In this document: positions 18,534 to 27,634 of the stretch, one piece after another
Layout of the letters: each line of letters starts with the position of its first letter
Position numbering within the stretch: position 1 is the stretch's first letter
DNA from: Pseudomonadota bacterium
Lineage (GTDB): Bacteria; Pseudomonadota; Alphaproteobacteria; Rhizobiales; Hyphomicrobiaceae
DNA length: 64,000 nucleotides
Direction: 5' to 3'
NCBI GenBank assembly: GCA_018242295.1
Contig: JAFECE010000003.1
Coordinates: 62,001-126,000, forward strand
The notes under the pieces: model-generated
Seen by the model: only the letters and a program-made list of their open reading frames with translations
Told to the model about the DNA's origin: nothing
Databases searched by the model: none
Program-made: the position numbers and the translations under genes

Positions 18534-19991
18534 TCACTTCATCGGCGCCACGTCCACATGCTCGGTGCGGCCGTCGTCGTGGGTGATGTCCAGTCCAAAC
18601 CACTTGTTGCGGACTTCGAGGTAATGAACTTCCGGATTATAAACCGCCGTAGCGGCGCCGACTTCGGAGACACTTAGACGGCCGACGGCGGCAACGACGG
18701 TGTAGGACGCGACGAGAATGTTCCGCTTCGTTGTCTCCAGGTTCACCTGCGACTGAAGCAATTCCTGCTGTGCGTTCAACACGTCAAGAACGGTGCGCTG
18801 GCCCACCCGTTCCTCTTCCCTGACCCCGTTGAGAGCCGTGGTGTTGGCAACGATCGAAGCCTTGTCCGAGTCCTGCTGGGCCTTGAAGCCTTGCAATTGC
18901 GACCAGGCTTGCACAACCTGCGACTGCGAGGCCGCGCGCGACACTTCGATTTGCTGAAGCGCCGCAATATGATTGTGCTTGGCCTGCCGCACGCGGGCGT
19001 AGACTTCGCCGCCGGCCGGATAGATCGGGACGTTCACACGGCCGACGATGGACGCCGAAGTCGCTTCGTCGATACCCTGCGAGGGGTCGAACTGATCCGT
19101 ATAATTTGCTTCAAGTTGCGCCTGTGGGAGCAGCTCGCCACGGATCTGGTCAACCGTGAAGCGCTGCGCCTGCTCGAGATACAGCGACTGTACGACCTGC
19201 GGATTTTCCTTCGTGCCGATCGCGATGGCCTCATCGAGCGAGCGCGGGACGAGCTTGGTGTTCGGATTGGCTTCCACAAGTCCCGCCGGCGGGTGGCCGA
19301 CGACCTGTTCGAAAATGGCGCGGCTCGACTTCAGGTTGGCTTTGGCCTGATCGAGGCTCGATTGACCGAGCGCGCGGCGTGCTTCGGACTGCGCAACGTC
19401 GGTTCTGGTTACTTCGCCGACGCTAAAACGATCCCGCTGCGCCTTCAACTCGGCGTCGAGGAACTTCAGGTTGTTCTCGTTGAGCTTCACGATCGCCTGA
19501 TCGCGGGTCACGTCACCGAACGCGGTCACGGCGTCGAGCAGAACCTGCTGCTCGGTCTGCCTCAGCGTCTCGCGCCCGGCGCGGTCGTTGGCTTCGGCTG
19601 CGTTGACGGCGTTGGTGACACGAAAGCCCGTGAAGAGGGGCTGGACCATGTCGATGGCATAGCCTCGCGGAGAGATGTTGGCGTTGGTGTTGCCATTCAG
19701 CGGCGAGACCGTGGTGTTGTGCTCACGGCCGGCGTTGGCCGAGAAGTTGATGTCGGGCCGGTACCCGGCATTCGCTCGTGAAATATCCTCGTCGCGCGCT
19801 CTCTGCGTCGCGCGGGCGGAATCGAGCGTCGGGCTGTACTGATAGGTGGCCGTCAGTGAATCGAGCAACGTCTCCGCGTGCACTGTCGCGGTCATGGCGA
19901 TGCCGATCGTGAAAGCCAACATGGCTTTCGAAGCGTAACGCCCGACCGAGGTCGCGTCGTTGCGTACTACTTTGACTTTGCTTTTAGCCAA
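18534..19991 (-). CDS. tolC: TolC-family outer-membrane efflux/secretion channel
   Basis: 485 aa from a TTG at 19991, with AGGTGA a few bases upstream; an internal ATG at codon 24 (MLAFTIGIAMTATVHAETL) is an alternative that still leaves the whole signal peptide. The mature protein shows two OEP repeats: SLTATYQYSPTLDSARATQRARDEDISRANAGYRPDI starts the first and DEAIAIGTKENPQVVQSLYLEQA the second. These form the 12-strand barrel and long periplasmic alpha tunnel that couple to type I secretion or RND/ABC efflux pumps. It follows the pcm-like gene and precedes the popZ pair, a conserved alphaproteobacterial order. Confidence 0.93.
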   Translation of the reverse strand: MAKSKVKVVRNDATSVGRYASKAMLAFTIGIAMTATVHAETLLDSLTATYQYSPTLDSARATQRARDEDISRANAGYRPDINFSANAGREHNTTVSPLNGNTNANISPRGYAIDMVQPLFTGFRVTNAVNAAEANDRAGRETLRQTEQQVLLDAVTAFGDVTRDQAIVKLNENNLKFLDAELKAQRDRFSVGEVTRTDVAQSEARRALGQSSLDQAKANLKSSRAIFEQVVGHPPAGLVEANPNTKLVPRSLDEAIAIGTKENPQVVQSLYLEQAQRFTVDQIRGELLPQAQLEANYTDQFDPSQGIDEATSASIVGRVNVPIYPAGGEVYARVRQAKHNHIAALQQIEVSRAASQSQVVQAWSQLQGFKAQQDSDKASIVANTTALNGVREEERVGQRTVLDVLNAQQELLQSQVNLETTKRNILVASYTVVAAVGRLSVSEVGAATAVYNPEVHYLEVRNKWFGLDITHDDGRTEHVDVAPMK

Positions 19992-20280
19992 TTGAATTCA
20001 CCTGATACCACTCACAGCCCCTACTGAAGAGAGTGGTCCCCCAATCATCCCGTCTAGCCGATTCGAACTGCATCGACTAAGCGGTTTCAGCCCCATGAAG
20101 TCCGACGGATAACTTATGGCGCTATTCACGCCACGCCAGTGGTCTCCGCTAATTTCCTCGAAAGAGTTGCTTTTTTCGCGCTTCCCCCGTGGCTTCCCCT
20201 TAACTCTTTACCTAATGAATCCCGTCGATATACGCCCAAACACCCCTATCTGTGACCCGTTTGCAGCACGATGCGAAGAA

Positions 20281-20934
20281 CTAGAAGACGAACGCTGGAC
20301 GAGCCTCTGCAAAACCGGAAACCAGGGGCGCGGCGGCCTGAAATGCGTCGCGCCTCGCGAACAGTCCCGCCCGCTTATGCAGGACAACGGCCCGGCCGAT
20401 CTTGTCATTTAGCGAGATCGAGACCAAGCGGCCGTTTTCGCGTATCTGATCCTCGATGGCGCGGGGCACCATCTCGATGCCGCCTTCGATCAGTACGACG
20501 TCGTAGGGCGCGGCAGCTGCCCAACCCGATGCGGCTGCACCGGTGACAGCCGTGACATTGCCGATTGCGAGCGAAGTGTAAGCTTCCTTGGCGGCCTTCG
20601 CCGTCTCGTGGTCGGCGAAGAGCGACACGACCTTATTCGCCATCTGCGCCACAAGGGCCGCGGCGTAGCCCGTCTCGCTGATCACGAGCACATTGTCGCC
20701 GGCATCGAACTCCGCAAGCTGGATGAGCTTCGCCAGCACCCGCGGCGGCAAGGTTTCCCGACCCGGCGCAATCGTCAACAGCTCGTCGCTATAAGCAAGG
20801 CTCGCAAGCCTGTCAGGAAGAAATTTCTCGCGCGGAATCGCCGTCATGGCCGCCGTGATGCGCCGGTCGGTCACGTCGCTCGGACGGATCTGGCTTTCGA
20901 CCATATTCCTGCGCTGCAATGCGACGTTCGCCAT
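20281..20934 (-). CDS. Protein-L-isoaspartate O-methyltransferase-like protein with degenerate SAM loop
   Basis: 217 aa, the usual length for Pcm proteins encoded upstream of tolC in alphaproteobacteria. The N-terminal MVESQIRPSDVTDRRI and AIPREKFLPDRLASLAYSDE blocks are recognisable, as is VLIEGGIEMVPRAIEDQIRENGRLV. In active enzymes motif I reads roughly EIGTGSGY; here it is VISETGYAAAL, with the glycine loop largely gone. The family normally repairs isoaspartyl damage by methylation with S-adenosylmethionine. Activity of this copy is doubtful on the visible sequence. It is separated from tolC by 289 bp. Confidence 0.82.
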   Translation of the reverse strand: MANVALQRRNMVESQIRPSDVTDRRITAAMTAIPREKFLPDRLASLAYSDELLTIAPGRETLPPRVLAKLIQLAEFDAGDNVLVISETGYAAALVAQMANKVVSLFADHETAKAAKEAYTSLAIGNVTAVTGAAASGWAAAAPYDVVLIEGGIEMVPRAIEDQIRENGRLVSISLNDKIGRAVVLHKRAGLFARRDAFQAAAPLVSGFAEARPAFVF

Positions 20935-21184
20935 CGCTCGTCTCCCCGCCCGCGAGATTCCTTCATCGAGAATATCTCTATAGACGACGCGTCACCCGAG
21001 CGCGACGGGAACGCCGTCGCATGTGGAAATTTCGTTCGCGGCCGTAACGGCTTGTAAGGAGAGACTGGTCTATGTTAGATGCCCGTTCGGTCGGCGGGTT
21101 TCCCGTCTTGGTTCAGCGGAAGCATTTCCGAAACTTTCGGATTCCGCTTCAAACCGGATAGAGACAGCCGCTCGAACGCAGAGA

Positions 21185-21258
21185 GGCCACGTGGCGGAGT
21201 GGTTACGTAGCGGACTGCAAATCCGCGTACCCCGGTTCAATTCCGGGCGTGGCCTCCA
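21185..21258 (+). tRNA. tRNA-Cys (anticodon GCA)
   Basis: 74 nt including encoded CCA. The acceptor stem GGCCACG (21185-21191) pairs with CGTGGCC (21248-21254), discriminator T at 21255. The anticodon stem GCGGA/TCCGC encloses loop CTGCAAA with GCA at 21217-21219. The T arm carries GGTTCAATTCC. Confidence 0.95.
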
Positions 21259-21426
21259 TCAATCTTCGTAGAAAATTCGTTCGCTTCGACGGTGGAGACG
21301 CGCTCTTTCCGCCCAGGCCACGACTTGTAGAAGCGGCGTTCGAAACCGCCGGTTTTGACACTGCCCGCGGTACGTCATTCAGACGGGCTCTGAATGGGGC
21401 GTCGCTTCCCAACGGCGTGGCCCCCT

Positions 21427-21648
21427 TCAATCCCGCCGCGTGGTCCTTCGCGCCGTCCGCAGGACGCTTCCCGCCAAAACCAACACCATGGAGAGAAGCA
21501 GGAACGCGCCTGCCCACCATGCCGGAACTTCAAGTCCGAGGGTCAGAAAGGCAGTCGCCGCAACAACGGCAAGAATGGCGATGGCCATGAACTCATCGTC
21601 GAGAAAAAGGCCGATCAGGCTGTTGAGGATTTCTCGTATCGCCGTCAT
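21427..21648 (-). CDS. Small two-helix membrane protein, coupled to upstream membrane protein
   Basis: 73 aa starting MTAIREILNSLIGLFLDDEF. Two hydrophobic segments at about residues 20-38 (FMAIAILAVVAATAFLTLG) and 42-64 (AWWAGAFLLLSMVLVLAGSV) predict two membrane helices, followed by a basic RTARRTTRR tail on the cytoplasmic side. Its ATG overlaps the stop of the 249-aa membrane protein gene by 4 bp (ATGA), a sign of translational coupling and probably of a shared complex. I do not recognise a family. Confidence 0.72.
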   Translation of the reverse strand: MTAIREILNSLIGLFLDDEFMAIAILAVVAATAFLTLGLEVPAWWAGAFLLLSMVLVLAGSVLRTARRTTRRD

Positions 21649-22394
21649 TGAGGCATCCTTGCGCCTGTCCGCCGGAGCAACGCCGAAAGCGTGAAGGCGG
21701 TGATCGAGAACACGCCGACGAATTCGAGGATCACGAGGTCTTCTCCGGGCCACGCGATACCCAGTCCTTCTCCAGTCCAGAATACGCCGAATGCCGATAG
21801 CATAATGCCGACCGCGAATTTCAGCGCATTTTCGGGCACGCGCGATAGCGGCCTGTGAAGGGCAAGCCCGATCAACAGAACGAGAGCGCATGCCGCGAGT
21901 GCGCCGATGCTTGCGGGCCAGATCATGTCTCGCACCGAGCCGATCGCGATGACGATGAACACGACCTCGAGACCTTCGAGCAAGACGGCCTTGAACGACG
22001 TCAGGCCCGCAATCCAGTCGAGGCGCGATTTTTGGCGTTCGGCTTCTTCGCGAATGTTTGCCGTTTCCTTCGTGAAGGCGAGTGTCTCGTCGTGGAGCGC
22101 AATGATGCCGGCTGCGCGCAAGATAGCTTTCCTCAGCCATCGCATGCCGAAGAGCAAAAGCAGCACTCCGATGACGAATTGCAGAGCGTGAATGGGAAAG
22201 AGGCTGAGAAGCGGTCCGAGCGCGACAACAATAAGCGCGAGCGCCGCCATGCCGATCACGGAGCCAAGGATTGCAGGGCGCCATCCCCGGAACGTGCTGG
22301 CCGCAAGGACAATCGTGAAGGCTTCGACTGCCTCGACCAAGGAGGCCAGAAACGCCGTGGCGATCGCTGGCCATACAATCGAGAAACTGCTCAT
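21645..22394 (-). CDS. Polytopic membrane protein (COG4280-like)
   Basis: 249 aa from the ATG at 22394 (MSSFSIVWPAIATAFLASLVEAVEAFTIVL); longer starts upstream would add non-hydrophobic residues. Six or seven hydrophobic helices are visible, with paired acidic motifs SLVEAVEAFTIVLA near the N-terminus and LLEGLEVVFIVIAIG in the middle. The repeated E-x2-E pattern within helices recalls metal-ion permeases of the Ftr1/MntP type and the uncharacterised COG4280 family. A charged loop (TKETANIREEAERQKSRLD) separates the halves. It is coupled by a 4-bp overlap to the 73-aa membrane protein. Transport of a metal cation is a guess from the intramembrane glutamates. Confidence 0.7.
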   Translation of the reverse strand: MSSFSIVWPAIATAFLASLVEAVEAFTIVLAASTFRGWRPAILGSVIGMAALALIVVALGPLLSLFPIHALQFVIGVLLLLFGMRWLRKAILRAAGIIALHDETLAFTKETANIREEAERQKSRLDWIAGLTSFKAVLLEGLEVVFIVIAIGSVRDMIWPASIGALAACALVLLIGLALHRPLSRVPENALKFAVGIMLSAFGVFWTGEGLGIAWPGEDLVILEFVGVFSITAFTLSALLRRTGARMPQ

Positions 22395-22738
22395 TCCAAC
22401 GAATTCCAATATCTCGGGCCGCAGACTGTCGCGGCACGCGCACATCTCTCACGTAATGCCAGCGACGCTATCATGAATCCGGCCGGCGCGTATGGGCCCA
22501 CGCAATCGCTAGCGCGGCCGGTTTCGGCCCTTGCGCGTCCAGCCAAAGAAGGCTACCAACCACCCCCGTCGGAGGACACTGAACCCGCGCGTGCCACTCC
22601 GATTTCGCGCCGGGTCTTCGCCTTCGACATGCGTGCTTCCACTTGTCGCCGCCAAATGACGTTGGAAGCGCCAAACAAAATGGCCCAAAGGTCTCGCCAG
22701 TGCGGATACGTTCTGCTATGCGGGGCGCTTTCCGGCAT
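22395..22738. other. 344-bp intergenic stretch before tRNA-Asn
   Basis: I see no convincing gene here; short open frames show no family features. It must carry the promoter for the leftward membrane-protein pair and probably that of tRNA-Asn. Confidence 0.55.
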
Positions 22739-22813
22739 TCCGCGGTAGCTCAGTGGTAGAGCGTCCGACTGTTAATCGGATGGTCGTAGGTTCGAATCCT
22801 ACCCGCGGAGCCA
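22739..22813 (+). tRNA. tRNA-Asn (anticodon GTT)
   Basis: 75 nt including encoded CCA. Acceptor stem TCCGCGG (22739-22745) pairs with CCGCGGA (22803-22809), discriminator G. The anticodon stem TCCGA/TCGGA encloses loop CTGTTAA with GTT at 22771-22773; the T arm carries GGTTCGAATCC. Confidence 0.96.
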
Positions 22814-22873
22814 CTCCACTTTTCTAATCGATCCTTCGTCATCACGGAGGCAGCGCTTTCCGCTTCCGCCCAT

Positions 22874-23269
22874 TCATGATGATTTCAATTCGGCTGCCCG
22901 CTCGACAAGATGCGCGCGCGAGGGTCCCGGCTCGAACGGGTCGGCGAAGTACTGAGTTTCGTTCGCCACCTGTCCGTCGCGGAATTCCATGATGCTCACC
23001 GTGTAAGATGGTCTGCCGTCATAGGTGAGTATGAATTCGGTGACCCAGAGATCGCCGCTGCCGACAATTCGCTGAACCGTGAATTTCTTCTTGTTAGGCT
23101 GGAGGCATCGGCTCTCTTGAATATTATGCCGGCCTCGGATCCGCTCGCCCGATTGGGGATAATCGAGCACAGCATCCTCGCGGTAGATTTCATGCTCGAC
23201 TTCAAAGTCGTTCGCGTCGGAAGCAACCCAATGGCGCTCCAGCGCCGCGCGCACGGTTCGATCATCCAT
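22874..23269 (-). CDS. NTF2/SnoaL-like small protein
   Basis: 131 aa from the ATG at 23269, which has a near-perfect ribosome-binding site (GGAGGT) a few bases upstream; a GTG six codons earlier lacks one. The sequence starts with an alpha helix (DDRTVRAALERHWVASDANDFEVEHEIYREDAVLDYPQSGE) and then a curved sheet (FTVQRIVGSGDLWVTEFILTYDG, YTVSIMEFRDGQVANETQYF), the NTF2-like cone fold. Members bind or isomerise small molecules; the pocket residues do not point to one substrate. It is the last gene of the minus-strand operon with the GH15 and debranching-type enzymes, 39 bp after the GH15 stop. Confidence 0.75.
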   Translation of the reverse strand: MDDRTVRAALERHWVASDANDFEVEHEIYREDAVLDYPQSGERIRGRHNIQESRCLQPNKKKFTVQRIVGSGDLWVTEFILTYDGRPSYTVSIMEFRDGQVANETQYFADPFEPGPSRAHLVERAAELKSS

Positions 23270-23308
23270 CTCGACCTCCACTGTCACGCTTCGCGGCCAT
23301 TGTAGGCA

Positions 23309-25117
23309 TCATCCCACGCGTTCTTCCGAGGGGCTCTCGCAGAGGCTCAAGTTGTATGCGGTGTTGACGAGCGCGACGTGGCTGAACGCTTGCGGGAAAT
23401 TTCCCATCTGGCGTCGCGTGTGAGGGTCATATTCCTCCGCGAGAAGGCCGACATCGTTTCGAAGCGCAAGCAACCGCTCGAACATCTTGTTCGCCTCCTC
23501 GACGCGGCCCTGCAGGATCAAATTATCGACGAACCAGAAGCTACAGGCAAGGAACGCGCCTTCGCCGGGCGGCAAGCCATCGTCCGTTTTGCCGGTGTCG
23601 TAGCGGAAGACGAGGTCATCGACGAGGAGACGCCGCTCGATCGCGCGAACCGTGCCCACAATCCGCGGATCGGAGGGAGGCAGAAAACCGACGAGCGGAA
23701 GCAGTAGAAGGCTCGCATCAAGGACCTTCGATCCGTAGGCCTGCACGAAACTTCCCAACTCGTTGTCGAAACCATTGCGACAGACGTCGTCGTGGATCGC
23801 ATCGCGAACCTTGCGCCAGCGCTCAAGCGGACGTGCAACGCCAAGCCGCTCAACCCACTTCACCGCCCGGTCAAATGCAACCCAGGCCATCACCTTGGAA
23901 TGCGTGAAGCATTGGCGAGGCCCGCGCACCTCCCAGATGCCCTCGTCCGGTTCGCGCCAGATCTTTTCCAAATGACCAAGAAAAGCCGATCCTATTGCTG
24001 ACCAGCGATGGACAGGCGGCATGCCGTGTTCGTAGGCCTGGAACATCGCATCAGCGATTTCACCAAAGATATCGAGCTGAAGCTGCGATGCGGCGGCGTT
24101 GCCAATCCGGACGGGGCGGGCACCCTCGAATCCCGAGAGCCACTCTACCTCCCATTCGGCCAGCCGCCGCTCGCCACCAAGCCCATACATGATCTGGAGT
24201 TGATCTGGCCGGCCGGCGACCGCTCGCAACAGCCAATCACGCCACTCCCGAGCCTCTGCATAATAACCGGCGCGTCCCAGCGCACGCAGCGTGAATGCGG
24301 CATCTCTGAGCCAGCAATAGCGATAGTCCCAGTTACGCACGCCGCCGGCCTCTTCGGGCAGCGACGTGGTAGCCGCCGCGACGATGCCACCGGTCGGTGC
24401 GTACGTGAGCCCCTTCAGCACGGTCAGCGATCGCCTGACGGCTTCGCTCCAACAGCCCTCGGAGGTGCAGCGGTTAGACCACCTGTGCCAGTACGCTTTG
24501 GTTTCTTGCAACGCGCGTTCGGGATCCACTCCTTGCGGCGGCTCCAAGTGCGACGGACCATAGCTCAAAACGAACGGCACAACCTCGTCTGCCGCGACCG
24601 TGAACTCGCCAACCGTCGTGAAGTTTCGTCCCCGCAACGGGATCGGCGTCCGGAGCATCGCCATCTCGGGTCCCGCGATCGCGCGCAGACCTTTGCTGTC
24701 GAGACGCTCTACCCACGGCACGATCGAGCCGTAATCGAAACGCAGGATGAATTCGGTGTGCAGGTCGACTTTGCCGCGCACACCACGAACCAGGCGGACA
24801 AGATCAGCGCTGCCGTCGCGCGGCGGCATAAAGTCCACGAGTTCGACGATGCCTGTCGCGGTCTCAAAGACCGTCACGAGAATGAGCGAGGTATCGATGT
24901 AATGGCGCGTGGTCCGAAGCGGTGTGTCTTTGGGGGCTATGATCCAGCGCCCATTGTCCGGATCACCAAGCAGAGCCGCAAAGCAGGCGCTCGAGTCGAA
25001 CCGGGGCCAGCACAGCCAATCGACCGAGCCGTCGCGCCCGACGAGCGCGGCCGTCTTGCAATCGCCGACGAGCGCATAATTCTCGATCCTCCGATCAGGC
25101 TTGGCCACACCGCTCAC
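23309..25117 (-). CDS. Glycoside hydrolase family 15 (glucoamylase or trehalase type)
   Basis: 602 aa from a GTG at 25117. The N-terminal domain begins RIENYALVGDCKTAALVGRDGSVDWLCWPRFDS, the form seen in bacterial GH15 proteins, some of which, such as mycobacterial enzymes, are trehalases. The catalytic (alpha/alpha)6 barrel shows NWDYRYCWLRDAAFTLRALG with the conserved WLRD, and later GEGAFLACSFWFVDNL. It releases glucose from an alpha-glucan or from trehalose; the sequence does not decide which. No signal peptide is visible, so it acts in the cytoplasm. It overlaps the 3' end of the upstream debranching-type gene by 23 bp, so the two are translated from one message. Confidence 0.88.
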   Translation of the reverse strand: MSGVAKPDRRIENYALVGDCKTAALVGRDGSVDWLCWPRFDSSACFAALLGDPDNGRWIIAPKDTPLRTTRHYIDTSLILVTVFETATGIVELVDFMPPRDGSADLVRLVRGVRGKVDLHTEFILRFDYGSIVPWVERLDSKGLRAIAGPEMAMLRTPIPLRGRNFTTVGEFTVAADEVVPFVLSYGPSHLEPPQGVDPERALQETKAYWHRWSNRCTSEGCWSEAVRRSLTVLKGLTYAPTGGIVAAATTSLPEEAGGVRNWDYRYCWLRDAAFTLRALGRAGYYAEAREWRDWLLRAVAGRPDQLQIMYGLGGERRLAEWEVEWLSGFEGARPVRIGNAAASQLQLDIFGEIADAMFQAYEHGMPPVHRWSAIGSAFLGHLEKIWREPDEGIWEVRGPRQCFTHSKVMAWVAFDRAVKWVERLGVARPLERWRKVRDAIHDDVCRNGFDNELGSFVQAYGSKVLDASLLLLPLVGFLPPSDPRIVGTVRAIERRLLVDDLVFRYDTGKTDDGLPPGEGAFLACSFWFVDNLILQGRVEEANKMFERLLALRNDVGLLAEEYDPHTRRQMGNFPQAFSHVALVNTAYNLSLCESPSEERVG

Positions 25118-27275
25118 CCGTGATGTTTCCCGACACTTCGATGCTCATCCGCTCCACCGCGCTTCGCTTTCCCTTCAGCACCTCGAAGGCGGTTTCCTTA
25201 CCTTCTCGCCAGAAGCGGATATCAAAACGCGAACGGCCTAACCGCAGATCCTTCAATGTCACGTCGGGCAGCCAGTCCGGCAACGCTGGGTCGACGTACA
25301 ATTTTCCGCGTGGCGCATCCTGCTGCAGTCCGAGCATTGCCTGCAGCAGCATGAACGGCGTCCCCGCGGCCCATGCTTGAGGCACATTGGCGCCGAGATA
25401 CTGTACGGGGAAACTCGTGCCGTTGCGCTGCAATCCGGCATAGAGCTCAGGCAGGCGGTTCAGAAGAAAATGACCAGCCGCGCCGCTGATATCCCTTGCC
25501 ACCATCGCCGCCTCAGCCGCGAAACCGTAACGGCGCATCCCCAATGCGATCAGCGAATTGTCGTGCGGCCATACGGCTCCGGTCTGATAATCATAGGGAT
25601 TGAACGAGACATGATCCGCCGAGAGCGTGCGGATGCCCCAGCCGCTCCACATATCTTTCCGCATGAGGCGCTTTACGACGGCTCCGGCGCGTTCCGGCGC
25701 GACAATCCCGGACCATAGGCACTGTCCGACGTTGGACGCGACCGTCATGACCTTTTTCTTGGCGCCGTCCAAGGCGTAGGCGTAGAAGCCGGCGCTCTCG
25801 TCCCAGAATGCGTCGTTGAACTTTTCGTATAGCTCTGCCGCCTTCTTGCGCAACGCGTTGGCACGCCGCTTGTTGCCGAGTTCATCGTAGATCTCGGCCG
25901 TGCGCAGCCAGGCGTCATAGACGTAGCCCTGCAATTCGCACAGCGCCTTCGGCCCGGCCACGAGCGTGCCATCGGGATACATCACCGCGTCGCCGGAATC
26001 CTTCCATCCCATGTTTTCATAGCCGGCCTTCGAGCGCGTCTGGTATTCCTGGAAACCGTCGCCATCGCGGTCGCCGTACTTGTCTATCCACGACAGGCAG
26101 GCCTCGACGTTGGGCAATTGCCGCTCGATCAGCGCGCGGTTTCCGGTGGCTCGCCACGTCGCGTGCAGCGCCACCAAGTACAAGGGAGTCGCGTCCGCTG
26201 TGCCGTAATAGGGCGTGTGCGGGATCAGCTTAAAATGCGCGAGCTCGCCGTAGCGCAGCTCGTGGAGAATCTTGCCCGGCTCGGCATCGCGGTAATCGTC
26301 GCGTTCCGTCGCCTGATATCGGCCCAATACTTCGAGCGTTCCCGCGGCGACTTCGGGATATACGATTAGCATCTGCAATGAACCGATCAACGTATCACGG
26401 CCGAACAAGGCGACGAACCAAGGCAAGCCGGCCGCCGGAACGAACACCATGCGATCGGTGCCCTTCAAGGGGAGCCGAAGAGCTGCCATGTCGATAACGC
26501 CTTGATTATAGCAGCGATAGAACTCCTCATTGCTGGTGGTGATTTTCAAAACGGCTCGCTGCCAATCGTTTAACTTTTTGGCGTGCGACGTCGTCTCACT
26601 GGCATCGGCGCATGATCCCGGGGCGCGGATGTGGCTATCACCATCGATAAGCTCGTAGCTCAAACAACGATGCCAGCTCTCGCCAGCCGTCAGCGCGATA
26701 TCGAAGCTTAGCCGTCCGTTCGAGTTGGCCGCCGGCGTGTTGTTTCCCTTGCCCGTCCGGACGATCAATTCACGGCAGAAATTCTTATTGCGATAGGCAA
26801 GCCGAAGCACCTGGCGCTTCGGCGTCCATGAGGTGGTGATGTGGCCGCGCCGCACGATTTGATCGGCCTTGACCTCAAAGATGTCGGCAAAATCCGACCG
26901 GATCGCGATTTCCAAATTGAAGCGCACAGGCCTCAAGCCGTTGTTGGTGATATCGATGTCCTCGTGCATGCCGCCCTCGACATGGCGGCCGATCTTCATC
27001 CCGAGGGTGCGCGCTGGAATTGGGCCGTCCACACTCACGAAGGCTTGGTTCGTGAGGACGATGTGGGCGGCGTGAGAGGAGACGGCGCCGCCATTCAAGA
27101 GGTCCCAAGGCTCGCCGTTCGTATAGATCGCCCAAGCGCTGATGACCCTGGTGTCGCGAAAATACATTCCATGATTGCCGGGCGAGTTCACTTGTCCATC
27201 AGGAGCGGTGACTAGGACCGTCTGTCCTTGATGGATCGCGATCTGGGCTGGCCCGACCTGAACCTTAAACGTCAT
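25095..27275 (-). CDS. Amylo-alpha-1,6-glucosidase / glycogen-debranching-type protein
   Basis: 726 aa from the ATG at 27275 (MTFKVQVGPAQIAIHQGQTVLVTAPDG); a start 14 codons upstream is less likely. The N-terminal beta domain (GMYFRDTRVISAWAIYTNGEPW) is the GDE_N_bis type, followed by an (alpha/alpha)6 barrel with PAAGLPWFVALFGRDTLIGSLQ, YGTADATPLYLVALHATWRATG and DSGDAVMYPDGTLVAGPKALCELQGYVYDAW. The family hydrolyses alpha-1,6 branches or related glucosides. There is no signal peptide. It is the first gene of a minus-strand operon divergent from tkt, which suggests that released glucose feeds the phosphorylating and pentose phosphate enzymes opposite. Confidence 0.88.
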   Translation of the reverse strand: MTFKVQVGPAQIAIHQGQTVLVTAPDGQVNSPGNHGMYFRDTRVISAWAIYTNGEPWDLLNGGAVSSHAAHIVLTNQAFVSVDGPIPARTLGMKIGRHVEGGMHEDIDITNNGLRPVRFNLEIAIRSDFADIFEVKADQIVRRGHITTSWTPKRQVLRLAYRNKNFCRELIVRTGKGNNTPAANSNGRLSFDIALTAGESWHRCLSYELIDGDSHIRAPGSCADASETTSHAKKLNDWQRAVLKITTSNEEFYRCYNQGVIDMAALRLPLKGTDRMVFVPAAGLPWFVALFGRDTLIGSLQMLIVYPEVAAGTLEVLGRYQATERDDYRDAEPGKILHELRYGELAHFKLIPHTPYYGTADATPLYLVALHATWRATGNRALIERQLPNVEACLSWIDKYGDRDGDGFQEYQTRSKAGYENMGWKDSGDAVMYPDGTLVAGPKALCELQGYVYDAWLRTAEIYDELGNKRRANALRKKAAELYEKFNDAFWDESAGFYAYALDGAKKKVMTVASNVGQCLWSGIVAPERAGAVVKRLMRKDMWSGWGIRTLSADHVSFNPYDYQTGAVWPHDNSLIALGMRRYGFAAEAAMVARDISGAAGHFLLNRLPELYAGLQRNGTSFPVQYLGANVPQAWAAGTPFMLLQAMLGLQQDAPRGKLYVDPALPDWLPDVTLKDLRLGRSRFDIRFWREGKETAFEVLKGKRSAVERMSIEVSGNITGERCGQA

Positions 27276-27634
27276 TCGCGAGGCCCTTTCAGGTATCAAT
27301 ATATGCAGGACAGCCAATCACCGCAGGAACGTGCCCAGATGGATTTTTGAAAAATGATGTACCCACGGTTTAAATCGAAAAAATCGAAAATGCGGCATCT
27401 CCGGTTTCGGTCGGACGTGGAACCAATTCAGGGCGGCTCTGTTTGCATTTGAAGAAGTTAACCGGCCTCGGAAGCGTGGAGTTTCCCTAAAGCCGACGCG
27501 CCTTTTCTGGTGCCGGTGATCGAGGCCACCGGACCGATCTTTGGGAATGCCGCGGGACCGCTTCTCGGCGATGCGGAGAAGCCGGTAGGCCGAGTCGCAA
27601 GGCTGCCGCGGTTGCGAGAACACGGAATGCCGTC
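27276..27634. promoter_or_regulatory. Divergent control region between storage-sugar operon and pentose phosphate operon
   Basis: 359 bp with no gene. It contains an AT-rich core: the palindrome ATTTTTGAAAAAT at 27343-27355 and two tandem AAATCGAAAA-like units near 27374-27394. Both outward operons must be transcribed from here. I cannot place -35/-10 boxes with confidence. Confidence 0.5.

Noticed and set aside
27343-27355. Palindrome ATTTTTGAAAAAT as a terminator or operator by itself
   Set aside because: Too AT-rich for a stable hairpin and too simple to name as an operator; kept only as part of the control region.
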